DNA of 64,000 nt from Caproicibacter sp047777415 (GCA_047777415.1 JBKEEO010000001.1:868001-932000); one strand, 5' to 3'. Counted from the first letter of the stretch, positions 1 to 9,088 are shown. The notes: generated by a model not told the origin, from the sequence alone. Translations and numbers: made by a program.

Positions 1-127
1 AGATAAAATTATAACGATATAAAAGAAAATTTTCGTAGAATAAAGAATGAAAAAAGCAATTTTTGCAATTTTGTGGCTGCTCAACTGCAATCAGCTTTGC
101 CAGCCGAGGAGTTAATTTTTTATCAAA

Positions 128-970
128 TCATTCTCTGTCTGTCTTGTGGGTCAGTTCCCGATACAGTTCATTCTTTCTTCGTCCTGTTTGCGCTGCGGCC
201 TGTTTTGCTGCGGCAGCTACGGAAAAGCCTCGGGCAATATAACCTCGTGCAAGTTCCAGCGCGTCTTCTGCGGAATATTTCATTTGCTTCGGTTCCGGTG
301 CCCCCTCGATGACAAGCACAAACTCTCCCTTTGCGGTTTGTTGTGAATAGCGTGCTGCCGCCTCAGCGAGCGTTGTGCGTATGACTTCTTCGTGAATTTT
401 CGTCAGTTCGCGCACAAGGGCAATCCGTCGATTGCCGCCCCACGCAGCAGCCATGTCTGCAAGTGTTGCTGCAAGTTTATGCGGCGCTTCGTAAAACACC
501 ATGGTGCGTCGCTCTGATTTCAGCTGTTCCAGGTGCTCCCTGCGGCTTTTCTTGGAAACATTAAGAAATCCCTCAAAGGTAAAGCGCCCGGTTGGCAGAC
601 CGGAAACTGCCAGAGCGGAAACAACTGCGCTGGGACCCGGTACTACAAAAACGGGAATTCCTCGCTCCGCGCACTGTGCAACCAGAAGCTCGCCCGGGTC
701 GGAAATTGCCGGCATTCCGGCGTCTGTGACCAAAGCGCAGGTTTCCCCGGCTTCGATTCGGTCGCAAATGATGTTGCCTTTTTCGTATTTATTGTGTTCA
801 AAGTAGGAGATCATCGGCTTTTTTATTCCGAAATGGTTTAAAAGTTTTACGGTGACACGCGTGTCTTCCGCTGCAATGAAATCCACATTTTCGAGAGTTT
901 CTTTTGCACGGGGCGAAAAATCGGACAGGTTCCCAATCGGTGTGCCGACTACCACCAGTTTTCCGCTCAT
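128..970 (-). CDS. rsmI: 16S rRNA (cytidine1402-2'-O)-methyltransferase RsmI
   Basis: RsmI uses S-adenosylmethionine to 2'-O-methylate C1402 of 16S rRNA in the decoding centre. The 280-residue protein is full length for the family and shows the tetrapyrrole-methylase-type fold markers: GTPIGNLSD at residues 9-17, EDTR near 35, the VTDAGMPAISDPG loop near 80 and the VPGPSA motif near 110. The start is ATG with AAGGAGG upstream. Its ATG overlaps the stop of the trmN6-like gene by four bases (ATGA), so the two are translationally coupled. This is the yabB-yabC pair that normally follows ricT in Firmicutes; here the island separates it from ricT. Confidence 0.96.
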   Translation of the reverse strand: MSGKLVVVGTPIGNLSDFSPRAKETLENVDFIAAEDTRVTVKLLNHFGIKKPMISYFEHNKYEKGNIICDRIEAGETCALVTDAGMPAISDPGELLVAQCAERGIPVFVVPGPSAVVSALAVSGLPTGRFTFEGFLNVSKKSRREHLEQLKSERRTMVFYEAPHKLAATLADMAAAWGGNRRIALVRELTKIHEEVIRTTLAEAAARYSQQTAKGEFVLVIEGAPEPKQMKYSAEDALELARGYIARGFSVAAAAKQAAAQTGRRKNELYRELTHKTDRE

Positions 971-1746
971 ACTCGTCCCTCCTTGTAATCACCGTAAATT
1001 TTTAGCATTTCCTCAGAAAATCCGCCGTTCTCTGATTCAATAAAAAGCGTCGGTTCAACTTTAAGACCGGGTCGGCCGCCCCGGTTTGCCTGCAGCAGGA
1101 ACAGAAAGGGAGCTTTGCCTGCGCGCTGCTGCACAAACTGAAGGCGTTTTGGTTCCAGCCCAACAGAGCGCAGGGTGAGCATGGTATCGCACAGTCGTTC
1201 CGGGCGCAGGCAACAGAAAAAGCGCCCGCTCCAGCGCAAAAACGCCGCGGCCGCGGCTGCAATATCGGAAAAACCGCACGCAACTTCATGTCGTGCAATG
1301 CGCTGTTCCTCCCGTGCACTGTGTACGCCGGTATTGTTTGGTTTGTAGGGCGGATTGCAGGCAATGCGGTCCAGATTAAACGGAAGGGAACGGTTCTGCC
1401 TCAGAGTTTTAATATCTTCATGAATGACTTCTACTTGATTTTCCAGTTTGTTTAAACGGACCGACCGCTGTGCTAGATTGCAGGCTTCTTTCTGCAACTC
1501 CACTGCGTACACTCGGCGGGGATTGGAACGCGCGCACCATAAAAGAGGTATAGTTCCGCAGCCCGTGCCCAAATCTGCGCAGATTTCGCCGGGGCGCGGC
1601 ATGGAGAAGTTTGCAAGCAGAATCGTGTCGGTATTAAAGGTGTGATTTTTGCCGGTAATGACGGAAATTCCGGCGGAAAGAGGCTCCAGCTTTTCGCCGG
1701 TGCCCAGCGGGTCCCCCACTAAGCGGGGGGCACGGTGGTGTTCCAT
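967..1746 (-). CDS. tRNA1(Val) (adenine37-N6)-methyltransferase-like protein (YabB/TrmN6 family)
   Basis: This is a class I SAM-dependent N6-adenine methyltransferase. Residues 58-64 (DLGTGCG) form the SAM-binding loop, and residues 131-134 (NPPY) are the catalytic motif of enzymes that methylate exocyclic amines of adenine. The start was set at the ATG at 1746, preceded by AGGAGGGC, rather than at a longer start 24 bases upstream; this gives 259 aa, normal for the family. It overlaps rsmI by four bases. B. subtilis yabB occupies the same place. Target specificity is inferred from family and context. A terminator separates it from the upstream ferredoxin gene. Confidence 0.88.
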   Translation of the reverse strand: MEHHRAPRLVGDPLGTGEKLEPLSAGISVITGKNHTFNTDTILLANFSMPRPGEICADLGTGCGTIPLLWCARSNPRRVYAVELQKEACNLAQRSVRLNKLENQVEVIHEDIKTLRQNRSLPFNLDRIACNPPYKPNNTGVHSAREEQRIARHEVACGFSDIAAAAAAFLRWSGRFFCCLRPERLCDTMLTLRSVGLEPKRLQFVQQRAGKAPFLFLLQANRGGRPGLKVEPTLFIESENGGFSEEMLKIYGDYKEGRV

Positions 1747-1792
1747 GTATGGAGGCCCTCCTAATAGCAAATCAATTGTGCTTTACACAAAA

Positions 1793-1827
1793 GAAAAAAA
1801 GACGGTGCGCAAAGACGCTCCGTCTTT
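1793..1827 (-). terminator. Intrinsic terminator after the ferredoxin gene
   Basis: Read on the minus strand there is an AAAGACGG/CCGTCTTT stem followed by a long T run. It lies 16 bases past the ferredoxin stop and before trmN6, so ferredoxin transcripts should mostly end here. Confidence 0.75.
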
Positions 1828-1842
1828 CATCTGAATATGGAT

Positions 1843-2016
1843 TTAGTCTTCCGGTTTCGGGGCACCGACGGGGCAAACGCTTGCGCAAGAGCCGCACTCT
1901 GTGCAGGTGTCAGGATCAATCACGAACTTGCCGTCGCCTTCCGAAATTGCATTAACCGGGCATTCTGCTGCGCAGGCACCGCAGGAAATGCATTCGTCGC
2001 TAATGACATATGCCAT
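1843..2016 (-). CDS. 2[4Fe-4S] ferredoxin (clostridial type)
   Basis: A 57-residue low-potential electron carrier of the cytoplasm. It has two CxxCxxCxxxCP cluster motifs, cysteines 9/12/15/19 and 38/41/44/48, and an acidic C-terminus, typical of clostridial bacterial ferredoxin. The ATG at 2016 was chosen because GGAGGTG lies at ideal distance before it; an ATG six codons upstream lacks a site. In the uninterrupted chromosome it would lie roughly 75 bases downstream of ricT. The island now places gnd and IS debris directly upstream, so its promoter must lie within the short stretch to 2083 or in the island end. Confidence 0.95.
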   Translation of the reverse strand: MAYVISDECISCGACAAECPVNAISEGDGKFVIDPDTCTECGSCASVCPVGAPKPED

Positions 2017-2082
2017 AAAAGGATACACCTCCAATACTTTATATGAGATTATTGTAACATAAAACCGTAAAAATGCAACTAT

Positions 2083-2108
2083 AAAAATTTAATTGTCTTC
2101 CAAGGATT
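2083..2108 (+). repeat. Left 26-bp direct repeat of the island (att-like)
   Basis: It is identical over 26 bases to 24340-24365, where the same sequence is the 3' end of ricT (codons ending SLEDN, the stop and five T's on the minus strand). This is a copy of the target gene end with no coding role here. Confidence 0.9.
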
Positions 2109-2136
2109 GACTACACATATTTGGACAATCGAAATT
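2109..2136 (+). repeat. Degenerate IS481-type terminus at the left island end
   Basis: The stretch resembles the left terminus of the IS481-family element at 23553, sharing GACTAC, ACATATT and GGACA in order, with small gaps and an extra T. It points inward, as the right terminus of that element does at the other island end. The match is imperfect, so this is a tentative call. Confidence 0.35.
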
Positions 2137-2165
2137 GGGGCAAATGCTTAGAAAATACGCATCTT

Positions 2166-2233
2166 AAAAACTAGCTTTTTCTAGACTTTTTCGGTTTAAT
2201 AATATATTATATATATAAAATAATATATTAAAT
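2166..2233 (+). promoter_or_regulatory. AT-rich palindromic region upstream of gnd
   Basis: The region holds a near-palindrome centred on CTAG (2166-2180) and a larger AT-only inverted pair (2195-2233) built from AATATATTA-type arms. It ends about 35 bases before the gnd start and is the only plausible control region for gnd. No clear -35 box was picked out, so a promoter or operator role is inferred from position. Confidence 0.4.
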
Positions 2234-2267
2234 CCATCCTATTTAGATATTTAAAGGAGGAAAATAA

Positions 2268-3680
2268 ATGCCTACATGTTCTATTGGAATGTACGGACTA
2301 GGGGTAATGGGAAAAAGTTTGGCCGTTAATTTTATTAAACACGGTATTCCAACGGCTCTTTACAGTAAGTCCGATAAAGAAAGGGAAAACTTCAGTTGTC
2401 CAGACTGCAGCGGTAGTTGGGTGTTATGCCAAAGTGAAAAAGAATTTGTCCAATCAATACGGACACCACGAGTTATTTTTTTAATGATCACCGCGGGCAA
2501 ACCTGTTGACGAAGTTATAACAAGTCTTTCCAAGTGGATGGAACCTGGAGATGTTTTAATCGACGGAGGGAATTCTTATTATGAGGATACCAACCGGAGG
2601 TGTCAATCGGCGGCCAACGCAGGAATTCATTTCTTGGGAGTTGGTGTGTCCGGCGGCGAAAAAGGTGCACTAAACGGTCCAAGTATGATGGTAGGCGGTA
2701 ACAAAGAAGGATGGAGCATTAGCAAGAAATATCTTCAAACCATTGCGGCAAAAGCTCCAGATGGAGCGCCTTGCTGTGATTATGTTGGTCCTGAAGGTGC
2801 CGGTCATTACGTAAAAATGGTTCACAATGGAATTGAATATGCGTTTATGCAGCAAATAGCGGATATATATGCTATCTTGAGGGATGGTATGCGAATGGAT
2901 GCCCTGCAAATTGCTCAAGTGATTGAGGGGTGGAGACACGGCCCGCTGGAATCTTATCTAATCGATATCACTTCTGCGGTTTTGCGCAAAAGAGATGCTG
3001 ATGGCAGTATGCTAATTGACCATGTTTTAGATGTTGCCATGCAGAAAGGTACTGGAAGTTGGTGTGTTTTGGAAGCCGTGCGACGCGGTGTCTATATCCC
3101 GTGCATCGATGAGGCATTATTTGCACGGTATTTTTCCTCGCAGCGTGAAGAACGACGGCTTGGAAAACAACTCCTGCCGTATTCTGCTGATAAACCAATG
3201 GAGTTTCAAACAAAGCAATTAGAAAAAGCTCTGTATCTTTCTGTGGTTTGCTCTTTTGCACAGGGGATTTCTTTAATACGGCAGGCATCTCAGGAATTTA
3301 AATGGGACGTAAACCTAGCCCGTGTGGTTGCGCTGTGGCAAAATGGCTGCATTATTCGTTCCACCTTTTTAACAAAAATGATAGCAGCCCTTGAGAAAGA
3401 ATGCCCGAATCTCTTGCTGTCAGAAGAATTTCACGATGCCTGTGAAATGGAGCATGATCTGAGGCAGGTTATTGCGAAGGCTATAAAATCAGGTATTGCC
3501 ATTCCGGCAATAACCGGTGCGCTGTTATATTACGATGCGTGCAGGACGGAACGCATGTCTCTCAACATGGTACAGGCCCTTCGGGATTGTTTTGGTGCTC
3601 ACAAATTTACCAGAATAGATCGTCCTGGTCTTGTCCACAGCGATTGGGATGATGACAGTTTCGGCCATGCAAATTTATGA
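2268..3680 (+). CDS. gnd: 6-phosphogluconate dehydrogenase, decarboxylating
   Basis: Gnd oxidises 6-phosphogluconate to ribulose 5-phosphate and CO2 with reduction of NAD(P). The 470-residue length equals the long Gnd class. The N-terminal GLGVMG (10-15) is the nucleotide-binding loop, SGGEKGA (128-134) and HYVKMVHNGIEY (from 180, with Lys183 and Glu190) are substrate and catalytic motifs, and KGTGSW (260-265) is the conserved helix. The start has AAAGGAGG. The gene is monocistronic, with an AT-rich palindromic leader and a terminator. Being on the island beside a sugar-acid operon suggests it consumes the 6-phosphogluconate made by that pathway, as the final oxidising step. Confidence 0.95.
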   Translation: MPTCSIGMYGLGVMGKSLAVNFIKHGIPTALYSKSDKERENFSCPDCSGSWVLCQSEKEFVQSIRTPRVIFLMITAGKPVDEVITSLSKWMEPGDVLIDGGNSYYEDTNRRCQSAANAGIHFLGVGVSGGEKGALNGPSMMVGGNKEGWSISKKYLQTIAAKAPDGAPCCDYVGPEGAGHYVKMVHNGIEYAFMQQIADIYAILRDGMRMDALQIAQVIEGWRHGPLESYLIDITSAVLRKRDADGSMLIDHVLDVAMQKGTGSWCVLEAVRRGVYIPCIDEALFARYFSSQREERRLGKQLLPYSADKPMEFQTKQLEKALYLSVVCSFAQGISLIRQASQEFKWDVNLARVVALWQNGCIIRSTFLTKMIAALEKECPNLLLSEEFHDACEMEHDLRQVIAKAIKSGIAIPAITGALLYYDACRTERMSLNMVQALRDCFGAHKFTRIDRPGLVHSDWDDDSFGHANL

Positions 3681-3772
3681 GGCTTTTCCTTCTGTTGTAA
3701 TCTCTCTCTGATTTCATGGAGGGGGAAGAAATCAGTCAGGAAGCCGTCGTAGACTGTTACTCAGATTGTGGA

Positions 3773-3816
3773 ATAACCCATCCAACGCATTTAGCGAAGG
3801 ATGGGTTATAGTTTTG
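3773..3816 (+). terminator. Intrinsic terminator after gnd
   Basis: An 11-bp perfect stem (ATAACCCATCC with GGATGGGTTAT), a 15-base loop and a following AGTTTT tail lie about 90 bases past the gnd stop. Confidence 0.8.
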
Positions 3817-3875
3817 CAGAAAGCAAAAAAGCAATGAAACATCCAAAAGTAAAGTGGAAGGACGAGATAGGGGGG

Positions 3876-5325
3876 TGCGGACAAAAAGTTGGACTGAATA
3901 CACTCAGAAAGGAGATAGAGGATGTATTCAGAGGAACAATATCGAAAAGCCCTGGAGGTTTATGAAGAAACGAAATCGGTAACAAAAACAATAACGATTT
4001 TGGGATATCCGGCACGCAGGCAAACGCTATACAATTGGATCAATCGAAAACGAATGTTGCCGGAAGACCGATGCACCTTTTGTGGATATAATACACCGGA
4101 GCACCCTCGCCATCCACCTATAGAATTAAAGCTTGAGATTTTACACCGTTGCTTTGAGCTGGGAGAAGATGTACAATTAGTATCAAATGAAGTGGGATAT
4201 AGCACAGCAAGTATATATAACTGGCGGCGCAAATATATCCAGAAAGGTGCTGCGGCATTAATGAATGCATCCAATGAGCGAGCCAGAGGGAAACTGACGG
4301 AAGGAAAAGCTGCATCTTCAGAGGAACTTGATGAACTGAAAGCAAAAATCCAAGATATGCAGTTAGAAATTGACATTCTGAAAAAAACAATTGATGTGCT
4401 AAAAAAAGACCCCGGCGTCAACAAGAGTCCCTTGAACAACAGGGAGAAGGCAGTAATTGTTGATGCCTTAAAAGAGAAGTATCCACTGCCTGTATTGATA
4501 AAAAAACTCAAACTGGCAAAGAGCAGCTATTACTATCAAAAGAAACGTGTCAGTTTTGCAAAGAAGCATAAAGATGATTATCAAGCTGTTGCGACCATAT
4601 TCCACAACAATAAGGAAAGATATGGATATCGTAGAATTAAAATAGTATTGAACCGAGAGGGCTATACCCTATCCGAAAAGGTGATACGTCAAATTATGCG
4701 TGAAAATGGCTTGGTTGTGAAAGGCAGAAAAGAGAGGAAATACTGCTCTTACAAAGGAGAAATTAGCCCTGAAGTACCAAATGTGATTCGAAGAAATTTC
4801 AGAGCTGACAAGCCAAATCAGAAGTGGTTGACTGATGTGACGGAGTTCTCAATTCCAGCAGGAAAAGTATATTTGTCTCCTATTATTGACTGCTATGATG
4901 GTATGCCGGTAGCATGGAACATTAGCTGTAAACCAGACGCACAATTGGTAAACCGTATGCTGGATCGTGCAATTAGTGCACTTCCTCAAGATGCGCATCC
5001 GATTATTCATTCAGATCGAGGCTGTCACTATCGATGGCCGGGCTGGATAGATCGAACCCGTAAGGCAGGATTGATCAGATCAATGTCTCAAAAAGGGTGT
5101 TCACCGGACAATTCAGCCTGTGAAGGTTTTTTTGGAAGAATGAAGAATGAGATGTTCTACGGCCGTTCTTGGCAAGGTATCACAGTAGAGGATTTTATGC
5201 AGCAGATTGAAGCTTATATGGTATGGTATCGGAATACGAGAATCAAAATATCTCTTGGAGGATTGAGTCCAGCAGAATATAGAATCAGTATGGGATTAGC
5301 CATATAGTCCAATAAAATGTCCGCA
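3876..5325 (+). mobile_element. IS3-family element (IS150-like), 1450 bp
   Basis: The ends are imperfect 20-bp inverted repeats beginning TGCGGACA and ending TTGGACT on the inside, with 5'-TG and CA-3' ends as usual in IS3. The single long transposase ORF fills the element. No convincing target duplication is seen at the two flanks, which suggests later rearrangement; the right end lies only five bases from an IS256 remnant. Confidence 0.85.
3922..5307 (+). CDS. IS3-family transposase, single-frame OrfAB
   Basis: The 461-residue protein combines the two IS3 reading frames in one ORF: two helix-turn-helix regions (about 1-110), a leucine-rich coiled coil (135-165), an HTH_21-like segment (about 200-280) and an rve integrase core. 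The catalytic triad is intact: Asp305 in TDVTEF, Asp365 in HSDRG and Glu401 in CEGFFG, with the classical 35-residue D-E spacing. Most IS3 elements need a -1 frameshift between OrfA and OrfB; this one does not. AAAGGAG precedes the ATG. It appears functional. Confidence 0.92.
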   Translation: MYSEEQYRKALEVYEETKSVTKTITILGYPARRQTLYNWINRKRMLPEDRCTFCGYNTPEHPRHPPIELKLEILHRCFELGEDVQLVSNEVGYSTASIYNWRRKYIQKGAAALMNASNERARGKLTEGKAASSEELDELKAKIQDMQLEIDILKKTIDVLKKDPGVNKSPLNNREKAVIVDALKEKYPLPVLIKKLKLAKSSYYYQKKRVSFAKKHKDDYQAVATIFHNNKERYGYRRIKIVLNREGYTLSEKVIRQIMRENGLVVKGRKERKYCSYKGEISPEVPNVIRRNFRADKPNQKWLTDVTEFSIPAGKVYLSPIIDCYDGMPVAWNISCKPDAQLVNRMLDRAISALPQDAHPIIHSDRGCHYRWPGWIDRTRKAGLIRSMSQKGCSPDNSACEGFFGRMKNEMFYGRSWQGITVEDFMQQIEAYMVWYRNTRIKISLGGLSPAEYRISMGLAI

Positions 5326-5330
5326 GGCCC

Positions 5331-6179
5331 TAGAGTACAATAAAGTTCGCAATTTCATAAAGGCATAGAAAAGTCATTGGGACTCCGATAAAATGAATGG
5401 TGAGAAGACATTCAAAGAAGGAGAGATACCCAATGACTCACAAAAAGAATACCACAGATTTGACGGAATTGCTACTAAAATGTATGGCGCAGCCGGATCC
5501 AATGCTTTCGATGCTGGAATGGCTGTGTACCCGTCTGATGGAAGCAGAGGTTTCCGGTATCGTTGGCGCAGAAAAGAATGCACACAATCCGTCCCGCCGT
5601 GATTACCGCTGCGGCTATCGGCCGTGTGGATTGGATAAGTAATCTTTCTCGCAGTCAAGTCAGTGAAATGACGAAAGGCCTTAATGAGCAGGTGCGGTAC
5701 TTCCGCAGACGGCCTCTGACGGGTTGCTATCCTGTCATTTGGACAGATGCACTGTATGAAAAAATTCGTATGGATGGCCGGGTCGTCTGCGGCTCAGTTA
5801 AAAGAAATTTGGCTGGCACCTTCCGTTGAAATAGCTAGACAACGCGAAGAGCAAATATCAGAACAGTATGGAAAACGCTTTCCAAAAGCAATTGAGCTCC
5901 TGTAAGATGGGCTGGAAGATTCTCTATCCTTCTATGCTTTTCCAGAACTCGATGCTCGCAAAATTTCCTCAACCAATATGTTGGAACGACTGAACAAGGA
6001 AATCCGCCGCAGAACCAGCATAGTTAGAATATTACCTAATTTAATGCATACCTTATGGAGTATTCAAAGGACAGGTCTGTTTCAAGAGCATACCTAAACC
6101 AAAAATTTATTCTGATACTGTTAGGTGCATCTCAATTTATTTTTCGAAATCCCTTAATTGCGAATTTCTCATGACACTA
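5331..6179 (+). mobile_element. IS256-family remnant with both termini
   Basis: The left terminus (5331-5354) and right terminus (6156-6179) are inverted copies sharing TTCGCAATT and outer TAG-GT bases. The element is 849 bp, well short of the usual 1.3-1.4 kb, because the transposase has lost internal segments. Copies of its left end also lie at 19388 and, inverted, at 20951-21112. Confidence 0.75.
5433..6097 (+). pseudogene. IS256-family (mutator type) transposase, internally deleted
   Basis: The N-terminal 70 residues (starting MTHKKNTTDL, with LEWLCTRLMEAEV) are read from 5433. Reading then shifts frame to a central piece (LSRSQVSEMTKGLNEQV and PVIWTDALYEKIR), and after a stop to a C-terminal piece (FYAFPELDARKISSTNMLERLN) ending near 6097. 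These are successive parts of an IS256 transposase with deletions and frameshifts between them. The first two catalytic aspartate regions are missing or broken, so it cannot be active. Confidence 0.8.
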
Positions 6180-6239
6180 TCCCTGTTAAAAAGTGTATTA
6201 CTCTGTGAATTCTAAATTAACACAAACAGAAAAATATTT

Positions 6240-6671
6240 TTATAGCAGTCGTACTTTGTATTGATGTATCAATTCATTGTATTCCTCATCAGTCAATGTA
6301 ACCGGTGGCTTGCAGTTCATTTGAAACATCCTGCCAAAGTCCGGATAATCAGGCCTCTTGGGGACGAGGTGCACATGATAGTGAGGCACTCCGTCACCGA
6401 ATACACCGTAATTAATTTTCTCGGCGGCAGAGATTGCGGACAACGCTTTCGCTGCGTTTGATATATCCTCAAAAAACTGTACACGTTCTTCTCTTGGAAA
6501 CTCATAGATTTCCTTATAATGATGATTGGCTGCAACAATGATTCTGCCTCGGTATGTCTGATCTCGAAACAAGTACACTTTTGAAACTTGCAGGTTACAT
6601 ACTGGAATCATCATTTGAAGCAACTTTTCATTTTCTTCACAGTACATACACTGTTCATCGCGGATACTCAT
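6240..6671 (-). CDS. HIT-family nucleotide-binding protein
   Basis: A 143-residue histidine-triad protein. The HIT motif is His97-Tyr-His99-Val-His101 (HYHVHLVP), which hydrolyses or transfers nucleotidyl groups from a phosphoramidate or phosphoanhydride. A CxxC pair (8/11) near the N-terminus may bind zinc. The start is the ATG at 6671, preceded by GGGGAGG; an upstream TTG in frame is less likely. It begins one base past the stop of the KduI/IolB-like gene and is the last gene of the sugar-acid operon. Its role in that pathway is unknown; it might remove an adenylated or otherwise nucleotidylated intermediate. Confidence 0.85.
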   Translation of the reverse strand: MSIRDEQCMYCEENEKLLQMMIPVCNLQVSKVYLFRDQTYRGRIIVAANHHYKEIYEFPREERVQFFEDISNAAKALSAISAAEKINYGVFGDGVPHYHVHLVPKRPDYPDFGRMFQMNCKPPVTLTDEEYNELIHQYKVRLL

Positions 6672-6672
6672 G

Positions 6673-7470
6673 TCATTCCTCCCCAAAGACCGGATCTAAC
6701 ACTGCGAGATCGTAGCTGCGCTGTTCAGGCGTAAATGACGCGAGTGCCCAAAGATAGGTATTGCGCACGGATGGACTTGCAACCGTAGGGTGATATCCTT
6801 TCGGAGCCTGAACCATTGTCCCGGAAGTTACCGTATGTGTGACGATATCCTCAACTTCACCGCTTTTGAGATAGCTAATGTGGAACCCAAAACGAGGATG
6901 CGGCATATCGAAGTAACAATATACCTCTTCCAAATCTTTTTCGTGCTGATGAGGCGGCCAGCTTGTCCATGCGCCTTGTCCTCCCCAAGTAAGACCACAT
7001 ATCAGCCTGGAGGCACTGTCCTGCGGAGCAAGTGTAAACATAACCTCGCGCTGTCCGACACCCGAACCGTGAATTTGGTGAATATCACCGATTGGCAAAG
7101 TAGGATCAAATTTTCTAAAAAGAACCGTACCAATTCCTTCGTATTTTGCTGCTGGAATGTAGAATATACAATCGCTAACAGCGTAAATTGTAATTTTTTC
7201 TTCTGCGGGCAAATAAAATGAGTCAAATTTTATCATGTCCTCATGAAGCAACTTGTGATCGCACAATTTTGCCTCACCGCTTATCAGAACCGGATGCATT
7301 TCTAGGGGGCCTGTTTCAAGAGTATAACTTGTCCCGGCCGGCAGGTTTAGTCTATAAATCTGCACGACTTTACAGTCACTGTTTTGGGGTGTGATGACAG
7401 CATGGAAACCCGGTTCTTCACTTGACTGGATTTTCCAGCGTTTCATCATCTCTTTCTCGATATTTGTCAC
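6673..7470 (-). CDS. KduI/IolB-family sugar isomerase (5-deoxy-glucuronate isomerase-like)
   Basis: A 265-residue bicupin. His174 and His176 (PPHQHEKD), Glu181 and His227 (GYHPTV) match the metal ligands of KduI and IolB, which isomerise 4-deoxy-5-keto-uronates or 5-deoxy-glucuronate. The start is GTG with AAAGGTG upstream. It lies in the sugar-acid operon after the TRAP transporter, with a 343-base gap that holds a perfect 18-bp palindrome. No other inositol genes are present, so inositol breakdown is unlikely. An isomerisation of a keto-uronate or keto-aldonate feeding the SDR and kinase is the better guess. Confidence 0.85.
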   Translation of the reverse strand: MTNIEKEMMKRWKIQSSEEPGFHAVITPQNSDCKVVQIYRLNLPAGTSYTLETGPLEMHPVLISGEAKLCDHKLLHEDMIKFDSFYLPAEEKITIYAVSDCIFYIPAAKYEGIGTVLFRKFDPTLPIGDIHQIHGSGVGQREVMFTLAPQDSASRLICGLTWGGQGAWTSWPPHQHEKDLEEVYCYFDMPHPRFGFHISYLKSGEVEDIVTHTVTSGTMVQAPKGYHPTVASPSVRNTYLWALASFTPEQRSYDLAVLDPVFGEE

Positions 7471-7813
7471 TATTTCACACCTTTCTTAATTCTATGTGTA
7501 ATATTAAGAGCCACATGGGAAATATATACACTCTGTGTACAATCCCAATAGCAAACGTAGGTGATGAAGTATCCAACCTATCATATTATATGAGGAGTTT
7601 GTATCATGGCGTAAATGGAATCATTTACCGAAATAGCCTGTGATTTAAAGCAAGTGATTTAATAAGCTTAGCCTAATGAAGTTTAAAACGCAAAGCTCTT
7701 TCCTTCCTGGTTGCTTATCTTGATTCTTTAGTAGCAACAAGGTGAAGTCAAGCCTTATATTATCCTATAAAAAGGCGTTGTTTAGTCACAGGTGCATAAT
7801 GGAATAAGGCATA
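7471..7813 (-). other. Intergenic gap between dctM and the isomerase gene
   Basis: There is no coding sequence here. On the minus strand it holds a palindrome (7611-7628), and about 19-20 bases further a TATAAT, which together could make an internal promoter for the isomerase and HIT genes. No terminator was seen. Confidence 0.5.
7611..7628. promoter_or_regulatory. Perfect palindrome, candidate operator
   Basis: GTAAATG-GAAT-CATTTAC is a 7+4+7 perfect inverted repeat. It overlaps a possible minus-strand -35 region, with TATAAT some 19 bases on. Size and symmetry fit a dimeric regulator such as the island's GntR protein, but no second copy was found upstream of the kinase or gnd. Confidence 0.4.
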
Positions 7814-9088
7814 TTAAATGAAGAGCTGAGTGATAGCTGGAAAGAGCACAACTAATAGATATACTGCAATATAACCGATGAAAAACGGCATTTGACCTTT
7901 TGCAATAGTACCCATTTTAAGTTTTGTCACGCTGGAGCAAGAGAAAATATTGACCGCAACCGGAGGCGTCATTGTACCAATAACGTTTGCAATACTTACA
8001 ATCATTCCAAAGTAAATGACATCGACGCCCATAGCCTGCGCGATTGGCCATAGAACAGGGACCATAAGAACGCAAGTTGCAATTCCCTCAAGAAAGATGC
8101 CAAATATTAGAAGGATAATTGCAACGACCAAACAGAACAGAGTTGCACTAAGATTCAATCCTACAACAAAATTTACCAGTTGTTTTGAAATGCCCGAGAA
8201 GGCAAAGAACCATGCAAACGCCGTGGAGGTTGCAATAATAAACAGTACCATTGCACTGCCCTTTGCTGAGTCTACAAAAATGGTAACTAAATCCTTCGGC
8301 TTGATTTCTTTGTAGATAAACATCCCGGCGATCAGTGCCCAAACAACCGCAATAGCGGATGATTCCGTAGGAGTTAAAAGACCTGAATATATGCCCCCAA
8401 GAATGATGACGGGCAATAGCAATGCAGGTATTGCTTTAAAAAAGCTGACAACAAACTGTTTGACGCTCAGTTTTTTAGTGGTTTTAGGCCACTTTTCTTT
8501 GTAGGCATACCAAATGACGACAACCATTAAGGCAACCATGATGGAAATTCCAATGCCCATGCCGGCCTTAAACATATCTCCGACAGACACACCTGTGATG
8601 GTGGCATAAACAACCATGATGATTGATGGTGGAATAATTGGTCCGAGGCCGCCGGATACAACGAGAAGCCCAGCAACACGTTCCTTCGGGTATCCGATTC
8701 GTACCATATCGGCATAAAGCATTGCACCGATTGCAACAACGGTTGCGGGTGCGGAACCGGAAAGTGCTGCGAAAAATGCACAAGCAAGCACTAAAGCAAG
8801 AGCCATCCCGCCGCGGAGACCGCCGACGATGGAATTCGCAAAATCGACAAGCTTTGACGATATTCCGCCTTTTGTCATAATATTGCCGGCCAGCACAAAG
8901 AAAGCAATTGCCATGATGGATGTTGAATCCATCCCGCCGAAAAGGCGTTGTGAAACAACGTTGAGTGAAAGTTGAATACCAGGAGAAAATAAAATCGCTC
9001 CGCACGTCGCGCCTCCGAGTGCTATTGCGATTGGAACACCGATAACCAACAACAGCGCGAAGGTGCCGAATAATAATAAAGCAGTCAT
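7814..9088 (-). CDS. dctM: TRAP transporter large permease DctM
   Basis: The large membrane subunit of a tripartite ATP-independent periplasmic-type transporter, which moves substrate with a sodium or proton gradient. At 424 residues with about 12 hydrophobic segments it is full length. It carries the family motif GSAPATVVAIGA near residue 110 and GLGPIIPPS near 150. Its ATG overlaps the dctQ stop (ATGA), so it is coupled to dctQ, which is now split by an IS. Expression may therefore be reduced or driven from the element. The substrate is probably an acidic sugar, given the catabolic genes upstream. Confidence 0.93.
   Translation of the reverse strand: MTALLLFGTFALLLVIGVPIAIALGGATCGAILFSPGIQLSLNVVSQRLFGGMDSTSIMAIAFFVLAGNIMTKGGISSKLVDFANSIVGGLRGGMALALVLACAFFAALSGSAPATVVAIGAMLYADMVRIGYPKERVAGLLVVSGGLGPIIPPSIIMVVYATITGVSVGDMFKAGMGIGISIMVALMVVVIWYAYKEKWPKTTKKLSVKQFVVSFFKAIPALLLPVIILGGIYSGLLTPTESSAIAVVWALIAGMFIYKEIKPKDLVTIFVDSAKGSAMVLFIIATSTAFAWFFAFSGISKQLVNFVVGLNLSATLFCLVVAIILLIFGIFLEGIATCVLMVPVLWPIAQAMGVDVIYFGMIVSIANVIGTMTPPVAVNIFSCSSVTKLKMGTIAKGQMPFFIGYIAVYLLVVLFPAITQLFI

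Noticed and set aside
3871..5330. Target duplication of the IS3 element
   Set aside because: The flanks GGG and GGC match only at two bases; this cannot be called a duplication.
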